DNA of 64,000 nt, from NCBI RefSeq assembly GCF_900240285.1, contig NZ_OESS01000002.1:62001-126000 (forward strand). The letters are read 5' to 3'. Position numbers and translations under genes: made by a program. The notes under the pieces were generated by a model. That model was given only the letters and a program-made list of their open reading frames with translations. It was not told the origin of the DNA and ran no database searches. Every line of letters begins with the position of its first letter. Positions within the stretch are counted from its first letter, which is position 1. Shown in pieces: positions 53,263-61,222 of this stretch. The stretch comes from Halobacillus sp. Marseille-P3879. GTDB lineage: Bacteria > Bacillota > Bacilli > Bacillales > Halobacillaceae.

Positions 53263-53304
53263 TTAAAAAGAGAATTTCCAGATATCCATATCTGGAAATT
53301 CTCT
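53263..53304 (-). terminator. terminator of yhaH
   Basis: A perfect 17-bp stem (53269-53285 with 53288-53304) with a two-base centre, followed on the minus strand by TTTTT. Confidence 0.88.
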
Positions 53305-53317
53305 CTTACTGTAACTA

Positions 53318-53722
53318 TTAATTGTTTGGCTGTGGATTCAAATCATCATCAGGCTCAGTGTTTTGCTCAGCTTTTGCTTTGTCTTCTAATTCCTTTAAGC
53401 TTTCCTCGATTTGTTCTAAATATTTTTGAATGTTTTTCTGATGGGGTTCGACGGTTCTCTTCCAGCTTTCAACGGAGCTCTTTACATCTTCTGAAAGTTC
53501 TTTAATGAGCTCAGCCCCTTCTTTGGAGGTTTGAGCAATTTGATCTTTTAATTGCAGTCCTTCTTCTTTAAGACTTAAAATCGTTGTTTTTAAACTTTTA
53601 CTTTTTAATTTAGCATTTTCCCGGAAGTCCCGGCCAGAGGAAGGGGTGTTAAGTAATGTGTAAGCAGCACCAGCAGCACCACCGACGATGATACCTAAAA
53701 TTAAAGATTTCGGATTTGCCAT
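53318..53722 (-). CDS. yhaH: YtxH-domain protein YhaH
   Basis: This 134-residue protein has an N-terminal Gly/Ala-rich membrane segment (LILGIIVGGAAGAAYTLL, residues 6-23) followed by a helical charged domain, the YtxH type. The C terminus is acidic. It keeps the B. subtilis place next to trpP. Such proteins are general-stress proteins of unknown biochemical function. ATG 53722 follows AAAGGAG. Confidence 0.9.
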   Translation of the reverse strand: MANPKSLILGIIVGGAAGAAYTLLNTPSSGRDFRENAKLKSKSLKTTILSLKEEGLQLKDQIAQTSKEGAELIKELSEDVKSSVESWKRTVEPHQKNIQKYLEQIEESLKELEDKAKAEQNTEPDDDLNPQPNN

Positions 53723-53793
53723 GAGAAAATCTCCTTTCAGAAACTATGACTATTTACTATTTTCTCTTAATATGTACGTTTAAAACCTATTAG

Positions 53794-53831
53794 TTGAAAA
53801 ACAGGCCGCTCCAAAAAGAAGGCAGCGGCCT
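53794..53831 (-). terminator. terminator of trpP
   Basis: AGGCCGCT pairs with AGCGGCCT, followed on the minus strand by TTTTT. Confidence 0.85.
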
Positions 53832-53859
53832 AAGATGATGGTTAAGACCACCTGTGACA

Positions 53860-54384
53860 CTACACGCTCAAGGAGTGAGCGGCACTTTTTCGTTTCATTA
53901 TTGTTTGGGCTACTGGATATATGACAACCATAGCCATTGTATTAATCACTGCTGTTGGAACAACAACAGTTAAAAACATCGCTCCGAAGCTAGCTTCCAT
54001 CATACCTAGAATAAATAACACACTGCCGAGAAAAACACCACCGCTTATAAGCGTCCCAACAGCTGTCAGAATTGGCGCTGCCCCATTCTTCAACACCTTT
54101 TTTAAACTTAGATACAGTGCAAAAAAGGTTACAGCTGTGACAGGCTTATCGATTAAGTTGGCAATCTGGCCTCCTGGAACAGTTGTTGTTAATGCAGAAA
54201 TCAATCCTGTGGCTGCTGAAAGCAACAATACATATTGCAGCTTAGGAAAAAGAATAATGCCTAAAAACATCATCGTCAGCATCATATCCGGACGCATTCC
54301 AAAGAAAAACGGGGGAAGGACAGCATGCAGTACAGCACCCATTCCTACTAACAATGAAAGCATAACTAGAATACGTGTATTCAT
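53860..54384 (-). CDS. trpP: tryptophan transporter TrpP
   Basis: This is a 174-residue membrane protein with five or six hydrophobic segments, family TrpP (YhaG). MNTRILVMLSLLVGMGAVLHAVLPP at the start and GLISALTTTVPGGQIANLIDKP are typical. Its leader carries a (G/U)AG-repeat site (54393-54428) that includes the ribosome binding site GAAGAGGAG, as in B. subtilis, where the TRAP protein blocks its translation when tryptophan is plentiful. Confidence 0.94.
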   Translation of the reverse strand: MNTRILVMLSLLVGMGAVLHAVLPPFFFGMRPDMMLTMMFLGIILFPKLQYVLLLSAATGLISALTTTVPGGQIANLIDKPVTAVTFFALYLSLKKVLKNGAAPILTAVGTLISGGVFLGSVLFILGMMEASFGAMFLTVVVPTAVINTMAMVVIYPVAQTIMKRKSAAHSLSV

Positions 54385-54392
54385 TTGTACAT

Positions 54393-54428
54393 CTCCTCTT
54401 CTCTACTAAACTCATCTATTTCTATCTC
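54393..54428 (-). promoter_or_regulatory. TRAP (MtrB) binding site in trpP leader
   Basis: On the minus strand there are eight (G/U)AG triplets in 36 nt, mostly spaced by 1-3 bases, ending in GAAGAGGAG, the ribosome binding site itself. TRAP rings bind about 9-11 such triplets with 2-3 base spacers, so this is a near-complete site that would hide the ribosome binding site. Confidence 0.8.
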
Positions 54429-54464
54429 AATTGTACCCTCTGGTCAATTGCAGATACTTACATT

Positions 54465-54492
54465 ATTATAGCAAAACATGAGTATAATACAA
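54465..54492 (-). promoter_or_regulatory. trpP promoter
   Basis: On the minus strand, TTGTAT and TATAAT are 16 bp apart. Transcription would begin about 30 nt before the first (G/U)AG triplet. Confidence 0.6.
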
Positions 54493-54501
54493 GCTCACAA
54501 A

Positions 54502-54933
54502 CTAGCTGATTTTAGCGCTAATTTCTTCAGCCAATGCTTGTAAATCCTCATTTGAATACTCATCTGTATGAACGACCCAGTCAGGCTCAAATCCATCCTT
54601 TTTTCCATAACGGGGAATGAGATGGATATGTAAGTGAAAGACAGATTGACCTGCAGGCTCCTCGTTGTTGTTAAGAAGATTTAGTCCAACAGGCTCAAAA
54701 GCAGACTTTAATGCATTAGCAACCTTAGGAACACGGGCGAATAATTTTTCGGCGATTTGTTCATCCGTTGAGTAAATATCCCTGGTGTGGGTTTTCGGAA
54801 TGATAAGGGTATGCCCTTTGGTTACTTGACTGATGTCAAGAAACGCGTATACATCTTCATCTTCGTAAACTTTAGCGGAAGGAATCTCACCGTTAATGAT
54901 TTTACAAAAAATACAGTTGCTCTCATGAGACAT
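54502..54933 (-). CDS. hit: HIT-family protein Hit
   Basis: This is a nucleotide hydrolase of the histidine-triad family, 143 residues. CIFCKIINGEIPSAKVYEDE at the start carries the zinc-type Cys pair, and QSVFHLHIHLIPRY contains the HxHxH active site. ATG 54933 follows AGGAGTGGCG. It is divergent from ecsA as in B. subtilis. Its substrates are probably small AMP conjugates. Confidence 0.94.
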   Translation of the reverse strand: MSHESNCIFCKIINGEIPSAKVYEDEDVYAFLDISQVTKGHTLIIPKTHTRDIYSTDEQIAEKLFARVPKVANALKSAFEPVGLNLLNNNEEPAGQSVFHLHIHLIPRYGKKDGFEPDWVVHTDEYSNEDLQALAEEISAKIS

Positions 54934-55087
54934 TTTAACGCCACTCCTAACATGATGTTTTGTATAATTGTATCATAAAAGAGGTAGTTTTCTCGATTAA
55001 GAACCTTCTCTGGCAGATAAGTGTAACACCTGCCAGATTATGATAAAATTTATTAAGATGAAGTACGCATGAGAAAGAGGGATTAAA

Positions 55088-55831
55088 TTGAACTCACTTT
55101 TACATATAGAGGATTTACACGGAGGCTATACTCATAAAGATGTGCTGCATGGCATATCGTTTGATGTCTATCCCAATGAAATTGTCGGGCTGATCGGACT
55201 TAACGGTGCGGGTAAAAGCACGACCATTAAACACGTAATTGGAATGATGCAGGCGAAAAAGGGAAAAGTAGCTATTAATGGCACTACATTTGATGAGAAC
55301 CCTGAAGGATATCGTCAGCAGCTTGCTTATATACCGGAAATGCCCATTCTGTATGATGAACTTACACTATACGAACACCTGCACTTAACGGCTATGGCTT
55401 ACAATATACCAGAAGAAACATTTAAGAAGAGACTAGACCCTTTATTAAAAGAATTCCGTCTTTCTAAAAAGCTCAATTGGTTCCCTGTTCATTTCTCAAA
55501 AGGAATGAGGCAGAAGGTGATGATTATGTGTGCTTTCTTAATTGAACCTGAACTTTATATTGTAGACGAGCCATTTGTAGGCTTAGACCCTCTGGGAATC
55601 CAGTCGTATCTGGAGCTGATGGATGAAATGAAAGAGAAGGGGGCTGGGATCTTAATGTCGACACATATTTTAGCGACAGCTGAGAAGTATTGTGACCGTT
55701 TTGTAATTATACACGATGGTAATATTCGAGCTTTAGGAACGCTGGAAGAGCTGCGGCAGTCGTTTGGCAGTCCGCGAGCATCTCTAGATGATATCTATAT
55801 TCAGCTGACGAAGGAAGAAGACGATGATTGA
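55088..55831 (+). CDS. ecsA: ABC transporter ATPase EcsA
   Basis: This is the ATPase of the Ecs transporter (247 aa), with Walker A GLNGAGKST, signature FSKGMRQK and Walker B LYIVDEPFVGLDP. TTG 55088 follows AAAGAGGGAT. Loss of Ecs in bacilli impairs regulated intramembrane proteolysis by RasP, secretion and competence. It overlaps ecsB by 8 bp. Confidence 0.95.
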   Translation: MNSLLHIEDLHGGYTHKDVLHGISFDVYPNEIVGLIGLNGAGKSTTIKHVIGMMQAKKGKVAINGTTFDENPEGYRQQLAYIPEMPILYDELTLYEHLHLTAMAYNIPEETFKKRLDPLLKEFRLSKKLNWFPVHFSKGMRQKVMIMCAFLIEPELYIVDEPFVGLDPLGIQSYLELMDEMKEKGAGILMSTHILATAEKYCDRFVIIHDGNIRALGTLEELRQSFGSPRASLDDIYIQLTKEEDDD

Positions 55832-57038
55832 TGCCAGAAAACTATGGAGTGACCGCTTTCAGGCACATATCAAAGAAACCAGCCGCTATTTAAAATATAT
55901 TTTTAACGGTCATATAGCGATCGCGATGTTTTTCTTCATTTCTGCCCTTGCCTATTACTATCAGAGATGGCTGCTGGAACTTCCAGAAGAGTTTCCGACT
56001 GCTTGGGTGATCGGCATTGCTTTTGGGCTCACAGTAAGCTACAGTCCTGTCAGAACACTTTTAAAAGAGCCGGACTTAGTATTTCTTTTGCCGGCAGAGC
56101 ATCAGTTGAAAGAATATTTTAATAGATGTTTAGGCTACAGCTTTATCGTCCAGCTATATTTGATTTTTCTCGTGGCAGCTGCACTGGGACCTCTGTATTT
56201 TGAGTCTTACCCACAGCTTGGGATGGGGCATTACCTTTTAATGCTCTTAGGAATGCTGTTAGTAAAAGCGGTAAATATGATGGCCAATTGGTGGATGTTA
56301 AAGGAAAGAAATGTAAATGTCCGTTCTGCTGACCAGCTTGTAAGAACGATTATAAGTATCTTTCTATTCTTATTATTTGCTCAAAATGAGCTGCTGTACG
56401 CCGGGATTCTTTTTCTAATCCTTTTATGCTTAGTCTTATATATCCGTCATATATCAAGCAGGAAAGCCGGACTTGTCTTTGATGTGCTCGTTACAAAGGA
56501 TCAAGCAAGAATGCGCACGTTTTACCGTATTGCAAATATGTTTACCGATGTTCCGCACTTAAAAAATACTGTAAAGAAAAGACATGCGCTTGTTCGCTTG
56601 CTTACAGCATCAATTACCTATAAGCAGAATGAAACGTTTACTTACCTCTATCGAATTACGTTTATCCGCAGCAGTGACTATTTAGGAATGTATTTGCGCT
56701 TAATCGGAATTGGAGCACTGGCGGTATGGTTTGTACCTAATCTCTGGGTGAAAATTGCATTTGCCCTTTTATTTCTTTACTTAAGCGCTTTTCAGATGAT
56801 TTCCCTTTGGAATCATCATCGAGTCATCGTGTGGCTTGATTTATACCCTGTCAAACATGAGTGGAGGCAGGAAGCAATGCTTACATTTTTAAAGCAGCTT
56901 ATGCTTTTTCAAACCATCTTGTTTGCTATTCTGTTTTTAATTCAATGGAATTTACTTGGAGTTATAATTGTCGCTGCCGGAGGAACTTTATTTACGTATA
57001 CTTTTATTCAAAGCTATGTGAAACCACGTCTCGTTTAA
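55824..57038 (+). CDS. ecsB: ABC transporter permease EcsB
   Basis: This is a 404-residue membrane partner of EcsA with about ten hydrophobic segments and a long basic N-terminal stretch (LWSDRFQAHIKETSRYLKYIF). Conserved features such as YHRSYSPVRTLLKEPDL-type 'SYSPVRTLLKEPDLVFLLPAE' in the first half match EcsB. The start lies inside ecsA. Confidence 0.94.
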   Translation: MIDARKLWSDRFQAHIKETSRYLKYIFNGHIAIAMFFFISALAYYYQRWLLELPEEFPTAWVIGIAFGLTVSYSPVRTLLKEPDLVFLLPAEHQLKEYFNRCLGYSFIVQLYLIFLVAAALGPLYFESYPQLGMGHYLLMLLGMLLVKAVNMMANWWMLKERNVNVRSADQLVRTIISIFLFLLFAQNELLYAGILFLILLCLVLYIRHISSRKAGLVFDVLVTKDQARMRTFYRIANMFTDVPHLKNTVKKRHALVRLLTASITYKQNETFTYLYRITFIRSSDYLGMYLRLIGIGALAVWFVPNLWVKIAFALLFLYLSAFQMISLWNHHRVIVWLDLYPVKHEWRQEAMLTFLKQLMLFQTILFAILFLIQWNLLGVIIVAAGGTLFTYTFIQSYVKPRLV

Positions 57039-57042
57039 GTAT

Positions 57043-57073
57043 TGCGGTCCTTCCCGTATAGGGCCGCATTTTT
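57043..57073 (+). terminator. weak hairpin between ecsB and ecsC
   Basis: TGCGGTCC pairs with GGGCCGCA with G-U pairs, followed by ATTTTT. It may lower read-through into ecsC. Confidence 0.5.
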
Positions 57074-57087
57074 GGAGGGAGCTTATA

Positions 57088-57795
57088 ATGAACCATTATG
57101 AACAAACGAAGTATAAAGAGGCACTGCGTTGGAGCCGCTCCCTTGAGAAACGATCAGGTGTTATACAACGAACGTCGAAAGGCTTTCAATCATCTATTAA
57201 CAAAAAAATCCCGGACCGTGTCCATAACCTGGTTACCGAAAGTATAAAAAAAATGATCGAATTGTCTCTTACGACATCTAAGTATATACGACCTATTGAG
57301 ACGGAGCAGGACTGGTCGTTTCAGCATCGGGAATTACTGGTGGAGGAGCGTCTCAAACAATATAAATCAACTGCTTCCTGGGAAGGAGCAGGAACCGGAG
57401 CGGGTGGTTTCTGGCTTGGCGTCGCTGATTTCCCCTTATTATTGAGTATTAAGATGAAGTTTTTATTTGACGCAGGCCAGTATTATGGACTCAACGTACA
57501 TCGATACGAAGAAAGAGTCTTTTTGCTGCATATTTTTATGCTTGCTTTCTCTAGTGATCAGCATAGGGTAAAAGTAAAGAACTTAGTCTTAAATTGGGAG
57601 AATGAGAGCCTTGAACGAAAACATATCGACTGGAAGACGCTGCAAATCGAATATAGAGATACAATTGACCTGGTTAAACTTATGCAGCTTATCCCGGGGC
57701 TGGGAGCAATCGTGGGTTTTGTGGCAAATGGACGGTTATTGGAGCAGCTGGGGGAGACGACGATGAATGTTCATCGTCTCCGTCTGCTCGGCTAA
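57088..57795 (+). CDS. ecsC: EcsC family protein
   Basis: This 235-residue protein has the EcsC domain with SWEGAGTGAGGFWLGVADFPLLLSIKMKFLFD (about residues 95-130) and a C-terminal Gly-rich GLGAIVGFVANG. It is the third gene of the Ecs cluster; its role is unknown. ATG 57088 follows GGAGGGAG. Its stop overlaps the stop of the convergent yhaA by 3 bp. Confidence 0.92.
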   Translation: MNHYEQTKYKEALRWSRSLEKRSGVIQRTSKGFQSSINKKIPDRVHNLVTESIKKMIELSLTTSKYIRPIETEQDWSFQHRELLVEERLKQYKSTASWEGAGTGAGGFWLGVADFPLLLSIKMKFLFDAGQYYGLNVHRYEERVFLLHIFMLAFSSDQHRVKVKNLVLNWENESLERKHIDWKTLQIEYRDTIDLVKLMQLIPGLGAIVGFVANGRLLEQLGETTMNVHRLRLLG

Positions 57796-58964
57796 GCTTG
57801 CTCTTGATAAGAGCGATACGCTTGAAGTAAAGTTTTAGCTGCGTGGGGCAGAGCCTTTTCATCAAAGTCGAATTTTGGATGGTGATGAGGGTAGTAATGG
57901 TCAGGGATTTGAGCCCCGGTAAAATAGAAGGCACCGGGCTTGTGCTCTAAATAATAAGCAAAATCTTCTCCTGCCATAACAGGTTCTACTTCTTCAGTGG
58001 ACAGAGAATTGTCCGCCTTCACAGCATCCTGTAATATTAAAGCAGCTTCTTTTTCATGATTAATTACCGGGGTGTAGCCTTTTAGATATTCAAAGTCGTA
58101 ATCCGCACCATAGCTTACACAGGCACCTTTAATTACTTTTTCCATTTCTTCAATAATAAGCTCTTGAACTTCAGGCTTAAACGTGCGAACCGTACCCGAT
58201 AATGCAGCGGAATCTGCTATAACGTTAAATGCATCTCCGGATTCAAATGTGCCGACTGAAAGCACCGCTGTATCTAAAGGGTTAACTCGACGAGAAACAA
58301 TTTGCTGCAGAGATGTAACGAGCTGAGAGGCAATTACAATGGCGTCCTTAGTTTGATGAGGTATAGCCCCATGTCCGCCTTTCCCTTTAACTGTAATATG
58401 GAATCGGTCAGCGCCCGCCATAAAAGGTCCTTTTGCCGTCTGGATGATCCCGGTAGGTGTGCTGACCCATAAGTGCGTACCGAATACAGCATCTACGTCA
58501 TCCAGTGCACCTGTTTCAATGATCGACTTAGCACCGCCTGGCGCGTACTCTTCGGCGTGCTGGTGAAGAAATATGATTGTGCCGGGAAGTTCATCCTGAA
58601 AGGGCAGCAGGGCTTCTGCTAATCCTAATAATGCTGCGGTATGGCCGTCATGACCGCAGGCGTGCATGACCCCGTCCACTTTAGACTTATATTCTACATC
58701 ATTTTCTTCCTGAATCGGCAAAGCATCGAAGTCGGCACGTAAAGCGACTTTTTTTCCAGGCTTGCCGCCTTTAAGGGTGGCCAGAACTCCATTTCCTCCC
58801 ACGTTTCTTTCGTATGGAATCCCTAATCGATCATAGGTTTGTTGAATAAATGCCGCAGTTTCCTCTTCTTCAAAGGACACTTCGGGGTGCTGGTGTAAGT
58901 AACGCCGGGTGCGGACCATTGATTCATATTGTTTATCTACGGCTTCAAATATATTCTGCCACAT
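57792..58964 (-). CDS. yhaA: M20-family amidohydrolase YhaA
   Basis: This is a metal-dependent amidohydrolase of 390 residues (peptidase M20D), the N-acyl-amino-acid or hippurate hydrolase type. It shows MHACGHDGHTAALLG, HQHAEEYAPGGA, HLWVSTPTG and the dimerization domain, with AGEDFAYYLE near the C terminus. ATG 58964 follows AAGGAGAGG. The position after ecsC and its opposite strand match B. subtilis yhaA. Confidence 0.92.
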   Translation of the reverse strand: MWQNIFEAVDKQYESMVRTRRYLHQHPEVSFEEEETAAFIQQTYDRLGIPYERNVGGNGVLATLKGGKPGKKVALRADFDALPIQEENDVEYKSKVDGVMHACGHDGHTAALLGLAEALLPFQDELPGTIIFLHQHAEEYAPGGAKSIIETGALDDVDAVFGTHLWVSTPTGIIQTAKGPFMAGADRFHITVKGKGGHGAIPHQTKDAIVIASQLVTSLQQIVSRRVNPLDTAVLSVGTFESGDAFNVIADSAALSGTVRTFKPEVQELIIEEMEKVIKGACVSYGADYDFEYLKGYTPVINHEKEAALILQDAVKADNSLSTEEVEPVMAGEDFAYYLEHKPGAFYFTGAQIPDHYYPHHHPKFDFDEKALPHAAKTLLQAYRSYQEQA

Positions 58965-59047
58965 AGTTTGACCTCTCCTTATCACTTTAGGTTGTATTTA
59001 ATATTACTTAATATATCAGACTATTTTTTATATTAAAAGCTCATAAG

Positions 59048-59078
59048 AAAAGCCTGCCGTCTTGGTCGGCAGGCTTTT
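59048..59078 (-). terminator. terminator of ferritin-like gene
   Basis: AAAAGCCTGCCG pairs exactly with CGGCAGGCTTTT, followed by TCTT on the minus strand. Confidence 0.85.
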
Positions 59079-59091
59079 CACAATTAAATTG

Positions 59092-59529
59092 TTATTCATG
59101 CAGACGAGAATCCTGCAGTAAACGGTCGATTTCTTCCATGTGGCCTGTCTCATCTGAAATAAGATCATCTAGTTTAACAGAAAGTTCAGTTAAGTTAAGT
59201 TCATCCGCTTGCTGTTTACGTTCTTCATAGCGATCAATTGTTGCACGCTCTGCTTCACGTGCCTCGCGGAGCATAGCTCTGACTTCTGTGTGTTGTTTTA
59301 CTTCAGCTGGAGTTGTAGTAGGTGTGCCTCCTAAAATACTGATTTTCTCAGCAAGGTATAAAGCGTGACCTTGTTCATCGGCTACTTCGCTCTCGAAGAA
59401 AGGTTTAAGCACTGAGCGGTATAATCCTGATACAACGGCTGCATTGTAAGTATACATAATAGAAGCCGCATATTCATTTGCTAAGTCTTCGTTGAGTCCG
59501 TCGATTAATTGTTGCATTTTTTCGTCCAT
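59092..59529 (-). CDS. ferritin-like (bacterioferritin/Dps-type) protein
   Basis: This 145-residue four-helix protein has a ferritin-like diiron pattern: NEYAASIMYTYNA in helix 1, ESEVADEQGHALYLAEKIS (ExxH) in helix 2 and DLISDETGHMEEIDRLL (ExxH) in helix 4. It lacks the Dps dimer-interface iron site and looks more like bacterioferritin-related proteins. ATG 59529 follows AAAGGATG. It may store or detoxify iron, which would fit the neighbouring heme genes, but that is inference. Confidence 0.85.
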   Translation of the reverse strand: MDEKMQQLIDGLNEDLANEYAASIMYTYNAAVVSGLYRSVLKPFFESEVADEQGHALYLAEKISILGGTPTTTPAEVKQHTEVRAMLREAREAERATIDRYEERKQQADELNLTELSVKLDDLISDETGHMEEIDRLLQDSRLHE

Positions 59530-59690
59530 TTCATGATCATCCTTTCTGATAAAACTTGGCACATTTCAAATATTCCCTCTTATTTTTGGTTTAAACATCA
59601 ATATCCATAAGTTTGTACTTCTTATTTTGATTTCAAAACGATAGCTAGTATAATAACAGGTGGGAGAGAGGCAGAAAGGAAATTAGTAAA

Positions 59691-60116
59691 ATGAAACAAA
59701 AAAGTGAAACGCTATTATTCATTGCTTGGGCTGTATCATTAGCTGCAACGCTGGGAAGCCTGTTTTTTTCTGAAATCCTGCGATACACGCCATGCGAGTT
59801 ATGCTGGTTTCAGAGGATCTTTATGTATCCCCTGGTCGTTATTTACGGAGTCTCATTAATTAGAAAAAATACACAAACCGCTTTATCAGGGTTGATATTA
59901 AGCGGGATTGGCGGATGTATATCCATTTATCACTACTTAATTCAAAAAGTACCGGCTTTTCAGTCGGCCGGTGATGCCTGCGGAACGGTACCCTGTAATG
60001 CTGCGTACATTAACTGGGGTGGATTTGTAACTATTCCATTTCTTGCGGGAACCGCTTTTGCTATTATTTTTATTTGTCATGTGATGACGATTCGTGAACA
60101 AAGGAGTAACGCTTAA
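59691..60116 (+). CDS. bdbC: disulfide bond formation protein BdbC
   Basis: This 141-residue DsbB-like membrane oxidase has four helices. It has the two Cys pairs: Cys35-ELCW-Cys38 (TPCELCW) after helix 1 and Cys97/Cys102 (DACGTVPC) in the second outer loop. It transfers electrons from a partner thioredoxin-fold protein to quinone. The following gene begins right after its stop codon. Confidence 0.93.
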   Translation: MKQKSETLLFIAWAVSLAATLGSLFFSEILRYTPCELCWFQRIFMYPLVVIYGVSLIRKNTQTALSGLILSGIGGCISIYHYLIQKVPAFQSAGDACGTVPCNAAYINWGGFVTIPFLAGTAFAIIFICHVMTIREQRSNA

Positions 60117-60590
60117 ATGAAAAAGAATATGATTATATTTGCTACGGTACTGGTCATTCTTATTGTTGTACTGGCCTTTGTCGTAAACTACCAGAACTCT
60201 CAGAAATCAGCAGATAATCCATACGGTAAAGACAATCTCGAGCAGGCAACGATTGATCAACTTGACGATCCGGACTATGGAAATCAAATTCTTCCTGATG
60301 AACTGGAGGAGGAAGTTCAGTCCGGCGACCCGGTAACAGTATATTTCTATAGCCCGGAATGCCCGCACTGCCGTGAAACTACTCCTGATCTTGTACCGCT
60401 TGCTGAAGACATGAATGTCGACATGAAAAAAATGAATCTGCTTGAATTTGACACTCAATGGAACAAATACAGTATTGAGTCCACTCCTACTCTCGTGCAC
60501 TATGAAGACGGAGAAGAACAGGATCGTATGGTCGGTGCACAGTCAATGGAAGAGTTTGAAAGTTTCTTTGAAGATAATGTTGTAGAATAA
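60117..60590 (+). CDS. membrane-anchored thioredoxin-fold protein, BdbC partner
   Basis: This 157-residue protein has one N-terminal membrane helix (about 5-23), a short acidic linker and a thioredoxin domain with the active site Cys82-Pro-His-Cys85 (ECPHC) and cis-Pro in STPTL. It resembles thiol oxidases BdbA or BdbD more than reductases, since CPHC is oxidizing in DsbA. Coupling to bdbC supports a role as its partner. The ATG follows the bdbC stop codon directly. Confidence 0.88.
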   Translation: MKKNMIIFATVLVILIVVLAFVVNYQNSQKSADNPYGKDNLEQATIDQLDDPDYGNQILPDELEEEVQSGDPVTVYFYSPECPHCRETTPDLVPLAEDMNVDMKKMNLLEFDTQWNKYSIESTPTLVHYEDGEEQDRMVGAQSMEEFESFFEDNVVE

Positions 60591-60620
60591 AAAAGTGAGC
60601 GGCTCTGACCGCTCACTTTT
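60588..60620. terminator. bidirectional terminator
   Basis: AAAAGTGAGCGG pairs with CCGCTCACTTTT around CTCTGA, between convergent genes. Confidence 0.9.
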
Positions 60621-60628
60621 GCTGTGTT

Positions 60629-61126
60629 TTATTCTAGCTGGATCATTTGGTATTTAGTTATATAAGGTTTTCCATCAATAAACGACGGCTTCTCTTTGCT
60701 CTGGGGTCCGGAATTCTCATGAGCTTTTTCAAAAGCTTGAGAGTTTTTCCAGTTTTCAAAGCTTTGTTCATTTCGCCACTGAGTGAATACGACATAGGTA
60801 TTGCCTTTGACAGGTCTTAGAATACGAATCGCCTGAAACCCCTCCATATTTTCAACACTGCCTGCACGTTTTTTAAACCTGTCTTCGAATACAGGACGGC
60901 CTTCGTCAGAAACAGGGATGTTGTTCATCACGACAAACCCAGTCGACTGAACTTCACCAGATGATTCCACAACTTCAAAGTCACGTCCCTCAGCAAAAAA
61001 GGAAGCTTTCTCACCTTCATAGTAAGCTACTGTTTTATCCTGATCCTGCATTAGAAGAAGCTCGGGATACTCTTGCTGTAGCTTTGCTAAATAGTTTAAT
61101 GTACCATTTGTCATAGATACGGTCAT
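60629..61126 (-). CDS. hmoB: heme-degrading monooxygenase HmoB (YhgC)
   Basis: This 165-residue antibiotic-biosynthesis-monooxygenase fold protein in B. subtilis degrades heme to release iron. The conserved FVVMNNIPV, FEDRFKKRAGSVENMEGFQAI and ESFENWKNSQAFEKAH segments match HmoB. The C-terminal region ends with ITKYQMIQLE. ATG 61126 follows AAAGGAGAC. It lies beside pbpF, the same order as in B. subtilis. Confidence 0.93.
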   Translation of the reverse strand: MTVSMTNGTLNYLAKLQQEYPELLLMQDQDKTVAYYEGEKASFFAEGRDFEVVESSGEVQSTGFVVMNNIPVSDEGRPVFEDRFKKRAGSVENMEGFQAIRILRPVKGNTYVVFTQWRNEQSFENWKNSQAFEKAHENSGPQSKEKPSFIDGKPYITKYQMIQLE

Positions 61127-61222
61127 AAGTTTGTCTCCTTTCCTACATCACGTTAAGTGTAGCAAGTTAGACAAAACTTCTGCAAGCTCTAACATAAGGA
61201 ATTAAGAAAGGATGCAGGACGT

